From Sphingobacterium mizutaii (GTDB lineage Bacteria; Bacteroidota; Bacteroidia; Sphingobacteriales; Sphingobacteriaceae): a stretch of 64,000 bases of DNA. The notes under the pieces are model-generated. The model saw only the letters and a list, made by a program, of their open reading frames with translations, did not search any database and was not told the DNA's origin. Positions within the stretch are counted from its first letter, which is position 1; every line of letters starts with the position of its first letter. The stretch lies in NCBI RefSeq assembly GCF_900187125.1, contig NZ_LT906468.1:2914001-2978000 (forward strand), in the 5' to 3' direction. Both the position numbers and the translations under genes were made by a program. Of the stretch, positions 42,974 through 52,693 are shown piece after piece.

Positions 42974-45238
42974 CTATTTCTGATTTGCACGGATGATATT
43001 CAATGCACCACCAGCTTTGAACCAACCGATTTGTTGTTCGTTGTAAGTGTGGTTTGCAAGAATCTCTTCAGATGTACCGTCAGCATGGTGTAATACCAAT
43101 GTAAGCGGTTTGTTTGGAGCAAATTCAGTTAATCCAATGATATCGATAGTATCGTCTTCGTTGATTTTATCGTAATCATCTTTATTCGCGAAGGTAAGAC
43201 CAAGCATACCTTGTTTTTTCAAGTTAGTTTCGTGGATACGAGCAAATGATTTTACCAATACCGCACGAACACCTAAGTGACGAGGTTCCATAGCAGCGTG
43301 CTCACGAGATGAACCTTCACCATAGTTTTCATCACCAACAACGATTGAACCAATACCTTGAGCTTTGTAAGCACGTTGGGTTGCAGGAACAGGACCGTAT
43401 TCACCAGTCAATTGGTTCTTCACATTATCGGTCTTGTCGTTGAAGTAGTTAACTGCACCGATCAACATATTGTTAGAAATGTTGTCTAAGTGACCACGGT
43501 ATTTCAACCAAGGACCAGCCATAGAGATATGGTCAGTAGTACATTTACCTTTAGCTTTGATCAGTAACTTCAAACCTTTAAGGTCAGTACCTTCCCACGC
43601 TGCAAACGGCTCTAACAACTGTAGACGGTCTGAATCAGGACTTACATCAACAGTTACGCTAGATCCATCAGCTGCAGGAGCTTGGTATCCAGGATCATCC
43701 ACTGCGAATCCTTTTTCTGGTAATTCATCCCCAGTAGGAGGATCAAGTTTTACTTGTTCGCCGTTTTTGTTGGTCAACGTATCTGTAAGAGGGTTGAATC
43801 CTAAATCACCTGAGATAGCGATCGCAGCAACCATTTCTGGAGAAGTTACGAAAGCAAAGGTATTCGGGTTACCATCAGCACGTTTTGCAAAGTTACGGTT
43901 GAAGGAGTGAACGATAGTGTTTTTCTCTTGTTTCTCTGATCCAGCGCGATCCCACATACCGATACATGGTCCACATGCATTGGTAAAGATAGTAGCGTTA
44001 AGATCTTCGAAAGTTTTCAATAATCCATCACGGTCAGCAGTGAAACGAACTTGCTCTGAACCTGGGTTGATACCGAATTCAGCTTTAGTTACAAGTCCTT
44101 TTTCAACAGCTTGGCGAGCGATAGATGCAGCACGCGATAAATCTTCGTATGAAGAGTTCGTACATGAACCAATCAATCCCCACTCTACTTTTGTAGGCCA
44201 GCCGTTTTTACCAGCTTCCTCACGCATACGTGAAATTGGAGTATATAAATCTGGAGTAAATGGACCATTCAATGATGGTTCTAACTCAGATAAGTTGATT
44301 TCGATCAATTGATCGAAGTATTGCTCAGGGTTTGCATAAACCTCAGGGTCAGCTGTCAAGTGTTCCTTGATTGCATTTGCAGCATCAGCAACTTCTGCAC
44401 GGTCTGTAGCACGCAAGTAACGCTCCATAGAAGCATCATATCCGAACGTTGATGTTGTAGCACCAATTTCAGCACCCATGTTACAGATTGTTCCTTTACC
44501 AGTACATGATAAAGATTCAGCACCTTCACCGAAGTATTCTACGATAGCACCAGTACCACCTTTTACAGTTAAGATACCAGCAACTTTCAAGATCACATCT
44601 TTTGGAGCTGCCCAACCAGAAAGTTTACCTGTTAATTTTACACCGATCAATTTAGGGAATTTTAGCTCCCAAGGTAATCCTGCCATCACGTCACAAGCAT
44701 CTGCACCACCAACACCGATAGCTACCATACCTAAACCACCTGCATTTACAGTGTGGGAGTCAGTACCGATCATCATACCACCTGGGAAAGCATAGTTTTC
44801 CAATACTACTTGGTGGATAATACCAGCACCTGGTTTCCAGAAACCAATACCGTATTTATTCGATACAGAACTCAAGAAGTTGAACACTTCTGAGCTTTCA
44901 TTTTTAGCACGATTTAAATCCTCTGCTGCTCCATCACGCGCTTGAATCAAGTGGTCACAGTGAACAGTTGAAGGAACTGCTGCTTTCGGACGACCCGCTT
45001 GCATGAATTGCAATAAAGCCATCTGTGCAGTTGCGTCCTGCATAGCTACACGGTCCGGTGCAAAATCAACGTAGGATTTGCCACGCTCGTATGCTTCTGA
45101 GGCATTACCATCCCAAAGATGCGTATATAAAATTTTCTCAGCTAGAGTCAATGGTTTATTTACAACTTGACGGGCCGCTTTTACACGCTCATCATATTGA
45201 GAATAAACCTTTTTGATCATGTCTATATCAAAAGCCAT
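42974..45238 (-). CDS. Aconitate hydratase
   Basis: The enzyme interconverts citrate and isocitrate in the TCA cycle through a [4Fe-4S] cluster. The 754-residue protein has the cluster cysteines in [13 protein letters not shown] and [12 protein letters not shown], the N-terminal [14 protein letters not shown], and the swivel domain with [15 protein letters not shown]. Length and motifs are those of the mitochondrial-type enzyme found in Bacteroidota. A 142-bp AT-rich leader precedes it. Confidence 0.96.
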   Translation of the reverse strand: MAFDIDMIKKVYSQYDERVKAARQVVNKPLTLAEKILYTHLWDGNASEAYERGKSYVDFAPDRVAMQDATAQMALLQFMQAGRPKAAVPSTVHCDHLIQARDGAAEDLNRAKNESSEVFNFLSSVSNKYGIGFWKPGAGIIHQVVLENYAFPGGMMIGTDSHTVNAGGLGMVAIGVGGADACDVMAGLPWELKFPKLIGVKLTGKLSGWAAPKDVILKVAGILTVKGGTGAIVEYFGEGAESLSCTGKGTICNMGAEIGATTSTFGYDASMERYLRATDRAEVADAANAIKEHLTADPEVYANPEQYFDQLIEINLSELEPSLNGPFTPDLYTPISRMREEAGKNGWPTKVEWGLIGSCTNSSYEDLSRAASIARQAVEKGLVTKAEFGINPGSEQVRFTADRDGLLKTFEDLNATIFTNACGPCIGMWDRAGSEKQEKNTIVHSFNRNFAKRADGNPNTFAFVTSPEMVAAIAISGDLGFNPLTDTLTNKNGEQVKLDPPTGDELPEKGFAVDDPGYQAPAADGSSVTVDVSPDSDRLQLLEPFAAWEGTDLKGLKLLIKAKGKCTTDHISMAGPWLKYRGHLDNISNNMLIGAVNYFNDKTDNVKNQLTGEYGPVPATQRAYKAQGIGSIVVGDENYGEGSSREHAAMEPRHLGVRAVLVKSFARIHETNLKKQGMLGLTFANKDDYDKINEDDTIDIIGLTEFAPNKPLTLVLHHADGTSEEILANHTYNEQQIGWFKAGGALNIIRANQK

Positions 45239-45380
45239 TATTTGTAGTTTAATATGATTTATTAAATTTTAACTGTTAAGCCCATACTAAGAGCTGTTTA
45301 CGCAAAAATACAAAAAAAACTGCGTTTTATTCGCATTTCTGCCACTTCAAGCTAATTTGGAAGTATTCTAAACAATGCTG

Positions 45381-46061
45381 TTAAACCAATTGAACTGAAG
45401 GGTCTACAGCCTTCAATTCCTGTATCGTTTGAACTGGATTTTCAGAACTAAACACAAAGCTTCCAGCTACTAAAACGTCTGCTCCAGCGGCCAATAATTT
45501 GCCTGCATTTGAAGTCCCTACTCCCCCATCAATTTCGATCAACACATCCGTATTTTGCTCTGCTGCCAAAGCGCGTAATTCTTTAATTTTACTATACGTT
45601 CGTTCAATGAATTTCTGTCCACCGAAACCTGGGTTTACAGACATTAAACAAACTAGATCGATATCCTGAATTACGTCCTTCAACAATGAAACTGGAGTGT
45701 GCGGATTTAACGCAACGCCTGCTTTACATCCCAATTCCTTAATCGCTGCTAATGTGCGATGTAAATGGGTACAAGCTTCATAATGAACCGTGATAACCTC
45801 TGCCCCATTGTCCTTGCAAACTTTCAAGTAACGATCTGGATCTACAATCATCAAATGCACATCCAAAGGCTTCTTAGCATGCTTTGCAATGGCACTCATA
45901 ACCGGAAATCCAAAGGAGATGTTGGGAACAAATACCCCATCCATTATGTCAATATGAAACCAATCAGCTTCGCTCGCATTGATCATCTCTACATCACGCT
46001 GTAGGTTTGCAAAATCTGCTGCCAATACTGATGGTGCTATTAAGTGTTGTTGTGTGGACAT
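45381..46061 (-). CDS. rpe: Ribulose-phosphate 3-epimerase
   Basis: The enzyme interconverts ribulose 5-phosphate and xylulose 5-phosphate in the pentose phosphate pathway. The 226-residue TIM barrel has the signatures HIDIMDGVFVPNISFG, VHLMIVDPDRYL, MSVNPGFGGQKFIE and the catalytic Asp in LIEIDGGVGTSNAG. Length is normal. It is divergent from the 7TM-HD gene. Confidence 0.97.
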   Translation of the reverse strand: MSTQQHLIAPSVLAADFANLQRDVEMINASEADWFHIDIMDGVFVPNISFGFPVMSAIAKHAKKPLDVHLMIVDPDRYLKVCKDNGAEVITVHYEACTHLHRTLAAIKELGCKAGVALNPHTPVSLLKDVIQDIDLVCLMSVNPGFGGQKFIERTYSKIKELRALAAEQNTDVLIEIDGGVGTSNAGKLLAAGADVLVAGSFVFSSENPVQTIQELKAVDPSVQLV

Positions 46062-46275
46062 GTCTTAAATTTTCTGCAAAGATAACAAGTATTATCCTCT
46101 AATTGAAAAATAGACAGGTTTTCCAGTGAAATGCTACATTCAACTTACAATCTCTTTCCAATTCCTGTTCCATCCTACTGCTGATTGCTAATGTTTTCAG
46201 ATTGTCTTGGCCTAAAAACAAACTGTTTGCCGTAAAATAATTACATTTGTTAGTTAGGATTACTAAAATTAGATT

Positions 46276-48408
46276 GTGGCGAAATTAAAGATAAATTACC
46301 CTAAGGATAAATTACAGCAAAACTCCAGTTTGTGGAAATATGGGATGGTCGTTTTGACCATTGTCCTGATCTGTATATTCCTACCCAAACAACCCAGGTT
46401 TAGGTACGAATACCAAAAAGGAAAACCATGGAACCATGAGAACCTGACTTCCCCTTACAACTTCGCAGTCCTCAAAACTGCCGAAGAAATGGAGCGCGAC
46501 AAGCAATATATCCTAAATACCGTCCAACCGATCTATAACCTTAACGATGTTGCCAGTAAGGAACAGATCGATCAGTTCAACACGGATCTTAACGAAAAGT
46601 GGCAATCCAGCCAGCTTGACTCCACAGAGACCGGTAATCTCAATGACTATAGAGAAGTAGGTACTGCCCTCCTGAATTACATCTATGAGCGAGGAGTACT
46701 ATCCCTAAATAATCGATACCAAAACAAGGGCAATGACTCTTCCAGAAATGATCCAACCTCACTGGAATACAATTTTGTCCTTATCCACGATAATATCGCC
46801 CAGCAGAAGAACACTGTTGATTGCTATACCATAGAATCTGCAAACCAGTATATCGTTGGTGCCCTAGAGAAGAATAAACTGATTGAACATAAGAAATGGT
46901 TGTCTGAAGTCCTGAAAAACTACATTACCATCAACTATGTCTTCAATGAATCCCAGACCAACAAAGTTGAACAAACGGCCTTGGCAAACATCTCTACTAC
47001 CCGAGGGATGGTCCAAAAGGACGAACTGATTGCGGAACAAGGGAAGATCATCAACAACGATACTTACCAAAAATTAGAATCCCTGCGAAAGGTATTCGAG
47101 GACGAATCCAGGATCAGCGGCGAGCAGAATTTAGTCACATTTGGGCACTTTATCCTGATTTCGCTAGCTATGGCGCTTTTGATGGTATTCCTATATTTCT
47201 TCAGGAGGGATATCTTCAACAACAACCGCTTATTGTTCATTATCTTCGTCGTCATCTTGGTGATGTTAGGGGTATTGAGTTGGGCCATCAAGATCAAGAT
47301 CCCAAGCCTTTATTATATCCCATACTGTAGTGTGCCGATTATCTTCAGGTTATTATTCGATACGCGGATAGCATTGAACATCCATATCCTGATGGTACTG
47401 ATAGCTGGACTTTTCGTCCCTAACAGCTTTGATTTTGTGTTCTTGCAATTCACTGCCGGAATGGTAGCTATCTACAGCATCCGTACCCTCGTAAAAAGAG
47501 AGCAATTTTTAGTATCCAGCGTCCTGATCCTTGGAACATACATCTTGGCGTATATGGGATTGGTATTGACCCGTAACGGATCTTTTTCTTCCATTTATTG
47601 GCAAGACATCCTTCCATTTACAGTGAGTGTGGGATTGACCCTCCTCGCCTATCCATTGATCTATGCCTTCGAGAAATTATTCGGAATCGTTTCTGACTTG
47701 ACCTTAATGGAGCTAACCAATAGTAACTCCAGGCTATTGCGAGAGCTTTCCTTAAAAGCTCCAGGTACATTCCAGCACTCCCTACAGGTTGCCAACCTAG
47801 CAGAAGCAGCCATCTATAAGATTGGTGGCAATCCACTATTGGTTCGTGCAGGTGCCTTGTACCACGATATTGGTAAAATGATCAATCCGCTGTACTTTAT
47901 CGAGAACCAGAAAACCAATGACAATCCACATGAGGAACTGACACCAGAACAAAGTGCACAGATCATCATTTCGCACGTTCTGAAAGGAATTGAAATGGCC
48001 AGGAAAAACCAGATGCCGGAAGTCGTAATTGACTTTATCCGTACGCATCACGGTACTACCAAGGTTGACTATTTTTACAATATGGCAGTAAAAGCCAATC
48101 CAGATAAAGTAATTGATGAGTCCATCTTCAAATACCCTGGTCCAGTACCATTCTCAAAAGAAACTGCAGTCTTGATGATGGCAGACTCCGTTGAAGCCGC
48201 TTCCAGAGCTTTAAAGGAACCTACCGAAGAATCTATCAATAATTTAGTGGATAAGATCATTGACCATAAACTATTGCAGAGACAATTCCAGAACGCGGAT
48301 ATTACGATGCGTGAGATCACAGAATCAGCGAAGATTTTCAAGGCTATGCTGAAGAGCATTTACCATGTACGCATTGATTACGATCTAAGTAAGAAGAAAG
48401 ATAATTAA
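46276..48408 (+). CDS. 7TM-HD phosphohydrolase, PgpH-like (probable cyclic di-AMP phosphodiesterase)
   Basis: The 710-residue protein has an N-terminal membrane anchor, an outside 7TMR-HDED sensor domain (residues about 40-270), seven membrane helices (about 285-480) and a cytosolic HD domain. The HD metal residues are visible in APGTFQHSLQVANLAE, AGALYHDIGKM, ISHVLKGIEMA and IRTHHGTTKVDYF. PgpH of Listeria, with the same layout, degrades cyclic di-AMP; the same role is inferred. The start is GTG at 46276 with no Shine-Dalgarno sequence. Its stop is 114 bp before tRNA-Ser(GCU). Confidence 0.92.
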   Translation: MAKLKINYPKDKLQQNSSLWKYGMVVLTIVLICIFLPKQPRFRYEYQKGKPWNHENLTSPYNFAVLKTAEEMERDKQYILNTVQPIYNLNDVASKEQIDQFNTDLNEKWQSSQLDSTETGNLNDYREVGTALLNYIYERGVLSLNNRYQNKGNDSSRNDPTSLEYNFVLIHDNIAQQKNTVDCYTIESANQYIVGALEKNKLIEHKKWLSEVLKNYITINYVFNESQTNKVEQTALANISTTRGMVQKDELIAEQGKIINNDTYQKLESLRKVFEDESRISGEQNLVTFGHFILISLAMALLMVFLYFFRRDIFNNNRLLFIIFVVILVMLGVLSWAIKIKIPSLYYIPYCSVPIIFRLLFDTRIALNIHILMVLIAGLFVPNSFDFVFLQFTAGMVAIYSIRTLVKREQFLVSSVLILGTYILAYMGLVLTRNGSFSSIYWQDILPFTVSVGLTLLAYPLIYAFEKLFGIVSDLTLMELTNSNSRLLRELSLKAPGTFQHSLQVANLAEAAIYKIGGNPLLVRAGALYHDIGKMINPLYFIENQKTNDNPHEELTPEQSAQIIISHVLKGIEMARKNQMPEVVIDFIRTHHGTTKVDYFYNMAVKANPDKVIDESIFKYPGPVPFSKETAVLMMADSVEAASRALKEPTEESINNLVDKIIDHKLLQRQFQNADITMREITESAKIFKAMLKSIYHVRIDYDLSKKKDN

Positions 48409-48522
48409 AAAAACAAATTGATATTCAAAAGGTTGCTGTAGGCGCTTCATAAAATGCGTATTTTTCACTAAATCGACTTTGAAGAGTGAAAATTTTGCGT
48501 TATGTTTGCACTGTCGAAACCC

Positions 48523-48610
<88 letters not shown>

Positions 48611-48615
48611 AAGAC

Positions 48616-48649
48616 AAAAGCCGCTTTCAAGCAATTGAGAGCGGTTTTT
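48616..48649 (+). terminator. Terminator after tRNA-Ser(GCU)
   Basis: CCGCTTTCAA (48621-48630) pairs with TTGAGAGCGG (48635-48644) with one mismatch, flanked by AAAAG and TTTTT. Confidence 0.75.
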
Positions 48650-48714
48650 CTGTTTTAAGTGCAAAACCAGCACCAAAAACAGCACCAAGTCATAATTCTA
48701 AGAGGAAAAGGTTT

Positions 48715-49911
48715 ATGAATGCTAAAAAATATAAGAATGCAAGAATTATAAGAGCATCTAGTGGAGATTGGAGGGTTGTGTATGAATTTGAATATCCAGA
48801 ATATCCAGGTAAGTTTAAAAAGTTCTATGTAAGGGATGGTGTAAATTATATTCATGATGTTCATGAAAAGGAAATTGCCGTCAACCAATTGAAAGAAGAT
48901 ATCGATTATGCATTAGCTAATGGATTTAATCCTTTTATGCCAAAGATTTATATTGAAGATCAATTAAATACTGCAGAAAAAGAAATTGATGTTGAGACCA
49001 AACTAAAATCCAAAAAACCTTGGTCTACAGAAATAGCAATGAACAAATTCTTGGATTATTGTACCAAATCCGGACTTGAACCAAATACAATTAGGACCTA
49101 TGTTTCTTTTATTAATAATTTGAGGAAATGGGTCCAAAATTTACCTGATCCTTTAATACCGTTCAGTGAATTAACAGACGTTGATATTCAATCATTTTTA
49201 GATTACAACTTTTTTGAAGAAGAATGGACTCCAAGGACATATAACAACCATTCAAAATTCATGAGTCAACTATTCTCGAGAGTTGCAAAACTTGAGAAGA
49301 AATACAATCCAAATATTAAATATACCATCGACCTGTCTGATTTAATTCTTAAAAAAGATAAAGCCGAAAAAAATAAATACTATACACCACAAGTTGCTGC
49401 AAAAGTAAAAAAGGAAATTTCAAAAAATCCTGAGATGTATAGGTATTCTAAATGGATATTTTACAGTTGCATGAGGCCTAAAGAAATTCGATTGTTAAAA
49501 ATCCAGGATATAGACATGGTTTCAAGACAAATTAAAGTTAACGGAAAGACCGGCTATAGGTTTGTTCCAATATGTGATGAATTAATGAATCTAATTTCTG
49601 AAATGAACCTCATAGCTCAGCCATTAGATTATTACGTTTTTGGGAAAGGTAAAAAACCAAATAATGATCCAGTTTATCACGATTATTTTGCTAGAAGATA
49701 TCAAACAATTAAAGATAATCTTAAATTAGACTATAATTATACGCTTTATTCCTGGAAGCATACAAGAGTTGTATCGTTAATTACTGCAGGATTTGATGAT
49801 AATCAAGTTATGACTTTAACTGGCCATAGGGACAGATCGGGATTTGAAGCTTACAAAAGAGATCTGATCATTGATAATACAGTAATGAAAGGAAAGACTA
49901 TAGATTTTTAA
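48715..49911 (+). CDS. Tyrosine-family phage integrase
   Basis: The 398-residue protein has an Arm-type/SAM-like N-terminal region (NKFLDYCTKSGLEPNTIRTY) and a C-terminal catalytic domain. The catalytic residues are visible: Arg in FYSCMRPKEIRLL, the Lys strand in VNGKTGYRFVPI, HxxR in YSWKHTRVVSL, and GHRDRSGFEAYKRDL with the second His position and the nucleophile Tyr. It is transcribed away from tRNA-Ser(GCU), its probable target. AAAGG upstream of the ATG may serve as a ribosome binding site. Confidence 0.95.
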   Translation: MNAKKYKNARIIRASSGDWRVVYEFEYPEYPGKFKKFYVRDGVNYIHDVHEKEIAVNQLKEDIDYALANGFNPFMPKIYIEDQLNTAEKEIDVETKLKSKKPWSTEIAMNKFLDYCTKSGLEPNTIRTYVSFINNLRKWVQNLPDPLIPFSELTDVDIQSFLDYNFFEEEWTPRTYNNHSKFMSQLFSRVAKLEKKYNPNIKYTIDLSDLILKKDKAEKNKYYTPQVAAKVKKEISKNPEMYRYSKWIFYSCMRPKEIRLLKIQDIDMVSRQIKVNGKTGYRFVPICDELMNLISEMNLIAQPLDYYVFGKGKKPNNDPVYHDYFARRYQTIKDNLKLDYNYTLYSWKHTRVVSLITAGFDDNQVMTLTGHRDRSGFEAYKRDLIIDNTVMKGKTIDF

Positions 49912-49920
49912 TTTAAAATT

Positions 49921-50490
49921 ATGTTTTACAAGAATAATACTGACCTATTCCAATATTTAGATACAGGAATTTTAAAACCCTTACAAAACTCTGATGAAAT
50001 TTTTCCTGCAGTATTTCTAAGAGGAGTAAATAATCGACAAATTTTAGTAATTCATTCAGAAGAATTAAGAAAAAACTACAAACAAATTCATCCAATGGAG
50101 TATCTAGTTGGAATTTTCAAATCAAATTGGTTTTTATGGCATATTAATGGATACAATAACATTCCAAAAATAAAGATCGACGAAGTAATAATTGATAAAT
50201 TAGATAATGAAGATGGAAATTTTGCTTATACAGTTAAATTTCATCTAAATAAAGATGAATTGATGCTTAATAGGTTGAATGAAATTGGAATTATTTCCAT
50301 TCCGATAATAAAAAGCTTTGATTCTGGGCTAAATTTCTTAACCTGTGTTTTTTTTCAGAATGGATTACGCTTAAATTCTTTTTATTTCAATGACATTCCC
50401 AATTTAAAAATTCACAGAGATCAATTTTTGAACTACTATTTATATAACGAATATATTCATAAATCGATATATGGAGATTCAGATGATTAA
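49921..50490 (+). CDS. Hypothetical prophage protein after integrase
   Basis: The 189-residue protein (MFYKNNTDLFQYLDTGILK...) is Asn/Ile/Tyr-rich with no signal or membrane segment. It starts 9 bp after the integrase stop, so both are on one transcript and it may be expressed in the lysogen. It is the only other plus-strand gene of the visible prophage. I do not recognise it. Candidates such as an excision factor or superinfection/defence gene rest on position alone. Confidence 0.7.
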   Translation: MFYKNNTDLFQYLDTGILKPLQNSDEIFPAVFLRGVNNRQILVIHSEELRKNYKQIHPMEYLVGIFKSNWFLWHINGYNNIPKIKIDEVIIDKLDNEDGNFAYTVKFHLNKDELMLNRLNEIGIISIPIIKSFDSGLNFLTCVFFQNGLRLNSFYFNDIPNLKIHRDQFLNYYLYNEYIHKSIYGDSDD

Positions 50491-50542
50491 GTTTGTTTCA
50501 CATAAGATAAATTTATGTGATTCTTTAAAAAGAAATAACAAT

Positions 50543-51058
50543 TCAATTTTTATTATTAGGGTAAATTCCGAAATATATCATAAAGAATAATATTATTCCA
50601 AGAAACGCAATCATTCCAGAAAACACCCCTTTTCCACTTGGTTCTGAAATTTTGGCAAGATCTTTTTTATAATCTGTCTTTTCTGTTTTTAACTCTTCAG
50701 ATGAGGTTAAATAATAGGATATGTCAGATTGAAGTTTTTTAAATGCACTATCCAATTGTCGTAGTTTTTCACTTTCTTCTATATCCAATTGTACATCACC
50801 TTCCGCATTAAAGGATCCATCAGAATTGAAATTCACTTTATCAGCTTTGATATTAGTACGCTTCAACTTGTCAATTGATTTTACACTTGTATTGATATCT
50901 AAGACATTGCTTTTGCCACGAAAATCTAATTCAGTACTCTTTCTTTGTTCGAGTTCAACAGCTGACTTGGCTATTAATAGATTTTTACTGTTATTTTTAA
51001 ACAGTCCGCACCCACTAATTAAGGTGCAGACTATCACTAATATTATCAGTCTTTTCAT
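50543..51058 (-). CDS. Spanin-like phage lipoprotein with C-terminal membrane segment
   Basis: The 171-residue protein has a lipoprotein signal (MKRLIILVIVCTLISGC), a mostly helical middle (LRQLDSAFKKLQSDISYY) and a C-terminal membrane segment (FSGMIAFLGIILFFMIYFGI). A lipid anchor at one end and a membrane anchor at the other is the layout of unimolecular spanins, which fuse the two membranes at lysis. Start ATG 51058 is used; a TTG at 51067 is possible. It overlaps the end of the upstream coiled-coil gene by 44 bp, as Rz1-type genes often do. The role is inferred from layout and from position after the amidase. Confidence 0.65.
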   Translation of the reverse strand: MKRLIILVIVCTLISGCGLFKNNSKNLLIAKSAVELEQRKSTELDFRGKSNVLDINTSVKSIDKLKRTNIKADKVNFNSDGSFNAEGDVQLDIEESEKLRQLDSAFKKLQSDISYYLTSSEELKTEKTDYKKDLAKISEPSGKGVFSGMIAFLGIILFFMIYFGIYPNNKN

Positions 51059-51446
51059 TTGCTTCAATTGTTAATCTCAATAGGCGACACTCTTCTCGTA
51101 ACGCTTCAAGTTCCAGCTTTTGACTTTCGCACAAGGCTCTGAATTCGTCAAGTTCAGCCTTAATTTTATTCAAACTTTTCTTGCATTCATTTCCCTCATC
51201 GATTGCAATCCTTAATTTCTCCTTTAAAGATTCGATAATACCGTCTGATGCTGCAAGTTGCTTTTCTAAGCGCTCGGCAATATCCTCTGACATTTCGAGG
51301 ACTTTCTTGGCATTCTCAACAATACCCCCATCGTTCTCGATCTTTTCCTTTGGTCTTGATCTAATCCACATCCATAGCGCGGTAATTGCTCCGATGCCTG
51401 CTCCCCACAGATTCGGCAATACGTGTTCTCTTAAAAATTCTTCCAT
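51015..51446 (-). CDS. Phage membrane-anchored coiled-coil protein (i-spanin or holin-like)
   Basis: The 143-residue protein has one N-terminal membrane segment (NLWGAGIGAITALWMWIRS) followed by about 100 residues of continuous coiled coil (LEMSEDIAERLEKQLAASDG onwards, Glu/Lys/Leu heptads). This matches Rz-type inner-membrane spanins; a short holin-like role is the alternative. It sits between the amidase gene (7 bp) and the overlapping lipoprotein gene, which completes a lysis cassette. Confidence 0.65.
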   Translation of the reverse strand: MEEFLREHVLPNLWGAGIGAITALWMWIRSRPKEKIENDGGIVENAKKVLEMSEDIAERLEKQLAASDGIIESLKEKLRIAIDEGNECKKSLNKIKAELDEFRALCESQKLELEALREECRLLRLTIEANEKTDNISDSLHLN

Positions 51447-51453
51447 TTATATA

Positions 51454-51993
51454 TTAATTCAAATCGTATTTTGAAATAATTTGAGCGGTAAAACAAGCTA
51501 AGTTTACTTTGTTTCTATCATAAGCAGCCATATCATTAGAATTATCAATAAAACAGATCTCAATCAATGCAACGGCACCTTTTTTCCTCATAAGGCCTAA
51601 TCTGCCTCTGGCTGATTGGCTCTCTCTTTTCACTCCTCGATTTGCAATTCCCATAATCTTAGAATAACCATCGACTAATTCCTTAGCCATCGCTTTAGAT
51701 CGATCATTCGCATCATCTGCTATAAGAACTTCGACTCCGGTAGCTTTTCCGTTGAAAGCATTAAAATGAGGTTCAACAACAACGTCTTTATCTGTAGGAT
51801 TTATCCGACCTAAGTATTGACTAAGCGTTTCATTGTCATTATCCTGAACTACAGTTTTCCCTTGATTTTTTAGGCCCTGGTTGACCATTTCCCGGAAACT
51901 GATTGTTTCCAGATTTTCTTTACGTCCATTTACTCCAATTGCCCCACTATCTTTTAAATGATGTCCAGCGCTTGAATATGATATGTATTTCAT
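51454..51993 (-). CDS. N-acetylmuramoyl-L-alanine amidase, phage endolysin
   Basis: The 179-residue amidase_3 enzyme cuts the bond between MurNAc and the peptide stem at lysis. The zinc ligands can be placed: His in SSAGHHLKDSGAIG, Glu in RKENLETISFRE, His in VVEPHFNAFNGKATG, and the catalytic Glu in VALIEICFIDN. It has no signal peptide or binding domain, so release presumably needs a holin. It lies upstream of the coiled-coil and lipoprotein genes. Confidence 0.92.
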   Translation of the reverse strand: MKYISYSSAGHHLKDSGAIGVNGRKENLETISFREMVNQGLKNQGKTVVQDNDNETLSQYLGRINPTDKDVVVEPHFNAFNGKATGVEVLIADDANDRSKAMAKELVDGYSKIMGIANRGVKRESQSARGRLGLMRKKGAVALIEICFIDNSNDMAAYDRNKVNLACFTAQIISKYDLN

Positions 51994-52020
51994 TGTTAAT
52001 TAGTTGGTGAAAATTTAAAA

Positions 52021-52048
52021 ACCCCTACAGAAGCTATTCTGAAGGGGT
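52021..52048 (-). terminator. Terminator between structural and lysis genes
   Basis: ACCCCT (52021-52026) plus CAGAA (52028-52032) pair with TTCTG (52037-52041) plus AGGGGT (52043-52048) around one mismatch. TTTTT follows on the minus strand. It ends the tail transcript partly or fully before the endolysin gene. Confidence 0.75.
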
Positions 52049-52081
52049 AAATAAACAGTAAAAAATGAGTACGAAATGATT

Positions 52082-52633
52082 TTATAAAGGTGAAATAACA
52101 CGCTCAGGAGAATGAAGATTACTCCATTCAATTAAATACTCATGAATGATGATTGCCTCATCCCCTTCATCCATTACATCTCCTACATCAATGGATGCTT
52201 TTTTAATACCTTCGTTTCCACCAAACAAAAGACCACCAAATGTTTCAAACCAAATGGTATAAGTTCCACCACATTGAATGGTTCTCATAGCATCATGGTT
52301 AGCTTGATTAGTTTCGTCAACCTTAAAGGTTAATGCATGAGCACGATTAGTAGTTTTTTTACGACGGCCAGAAATATTAACTACCGAAGGTGTAGGCTTT
52401 GGTTTAGAGCCTATGCCTGTAAGGGTACGAATATCTTTTCCAGCTGCTACAGTATTTCCCAAACGAGTTGCCCATTCTGTTGGACTTGATACATCCGTAA
52501 ATGGAGCTGCATTACCTGGTGCAAAATGGACCTTGGCGATTTGACTAGGATTGACTTCAGGGGCACAGTCATCAAAAACGAATGCTGGAAGAGCTGCTTC
52601 CTCACATCCAGAAGGACAATTAATGTTTGCCAT
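52082..52633 (-). CDS. Hypothetical phage structural protein
   Basis: The 183-residue protein begins with a Cys-rich N terminus (MANINCPSGCEEAALPAF) and appears beta-rich (TYTIWFETFGGLLFGG, AIIIHEYLIEWSNLHSP). Its position after the spike gene and before the lysis genes, with a strong terminator downstream, suggests a virion component, possibly a tail or capsid decoration protein. I do not recognise a named family. Confidence 0.65.
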   Translation of the reverse strand: MANINCPSGCEEAALPAFVFDDCAPEVNPSQIAKVHFAPGNAAPFTDVSSPTEWATRLGNTVAAGKDIRTLTGIGSKPKPTPSVVNISGRRKKTTNRAHALTFKVDETNQANHDAMRTIQCGGTYTIWFETFGGLLFGGNEGIKKASIDVGDVMDEGDEAIIIHEYLIEWSNLHSPERVISPL

Positions 52634-52693
52634 GTTTTAAAATATTTTGTTATACAAATATATTGTTATTTTTTATTGTTTTAATTATATAAT

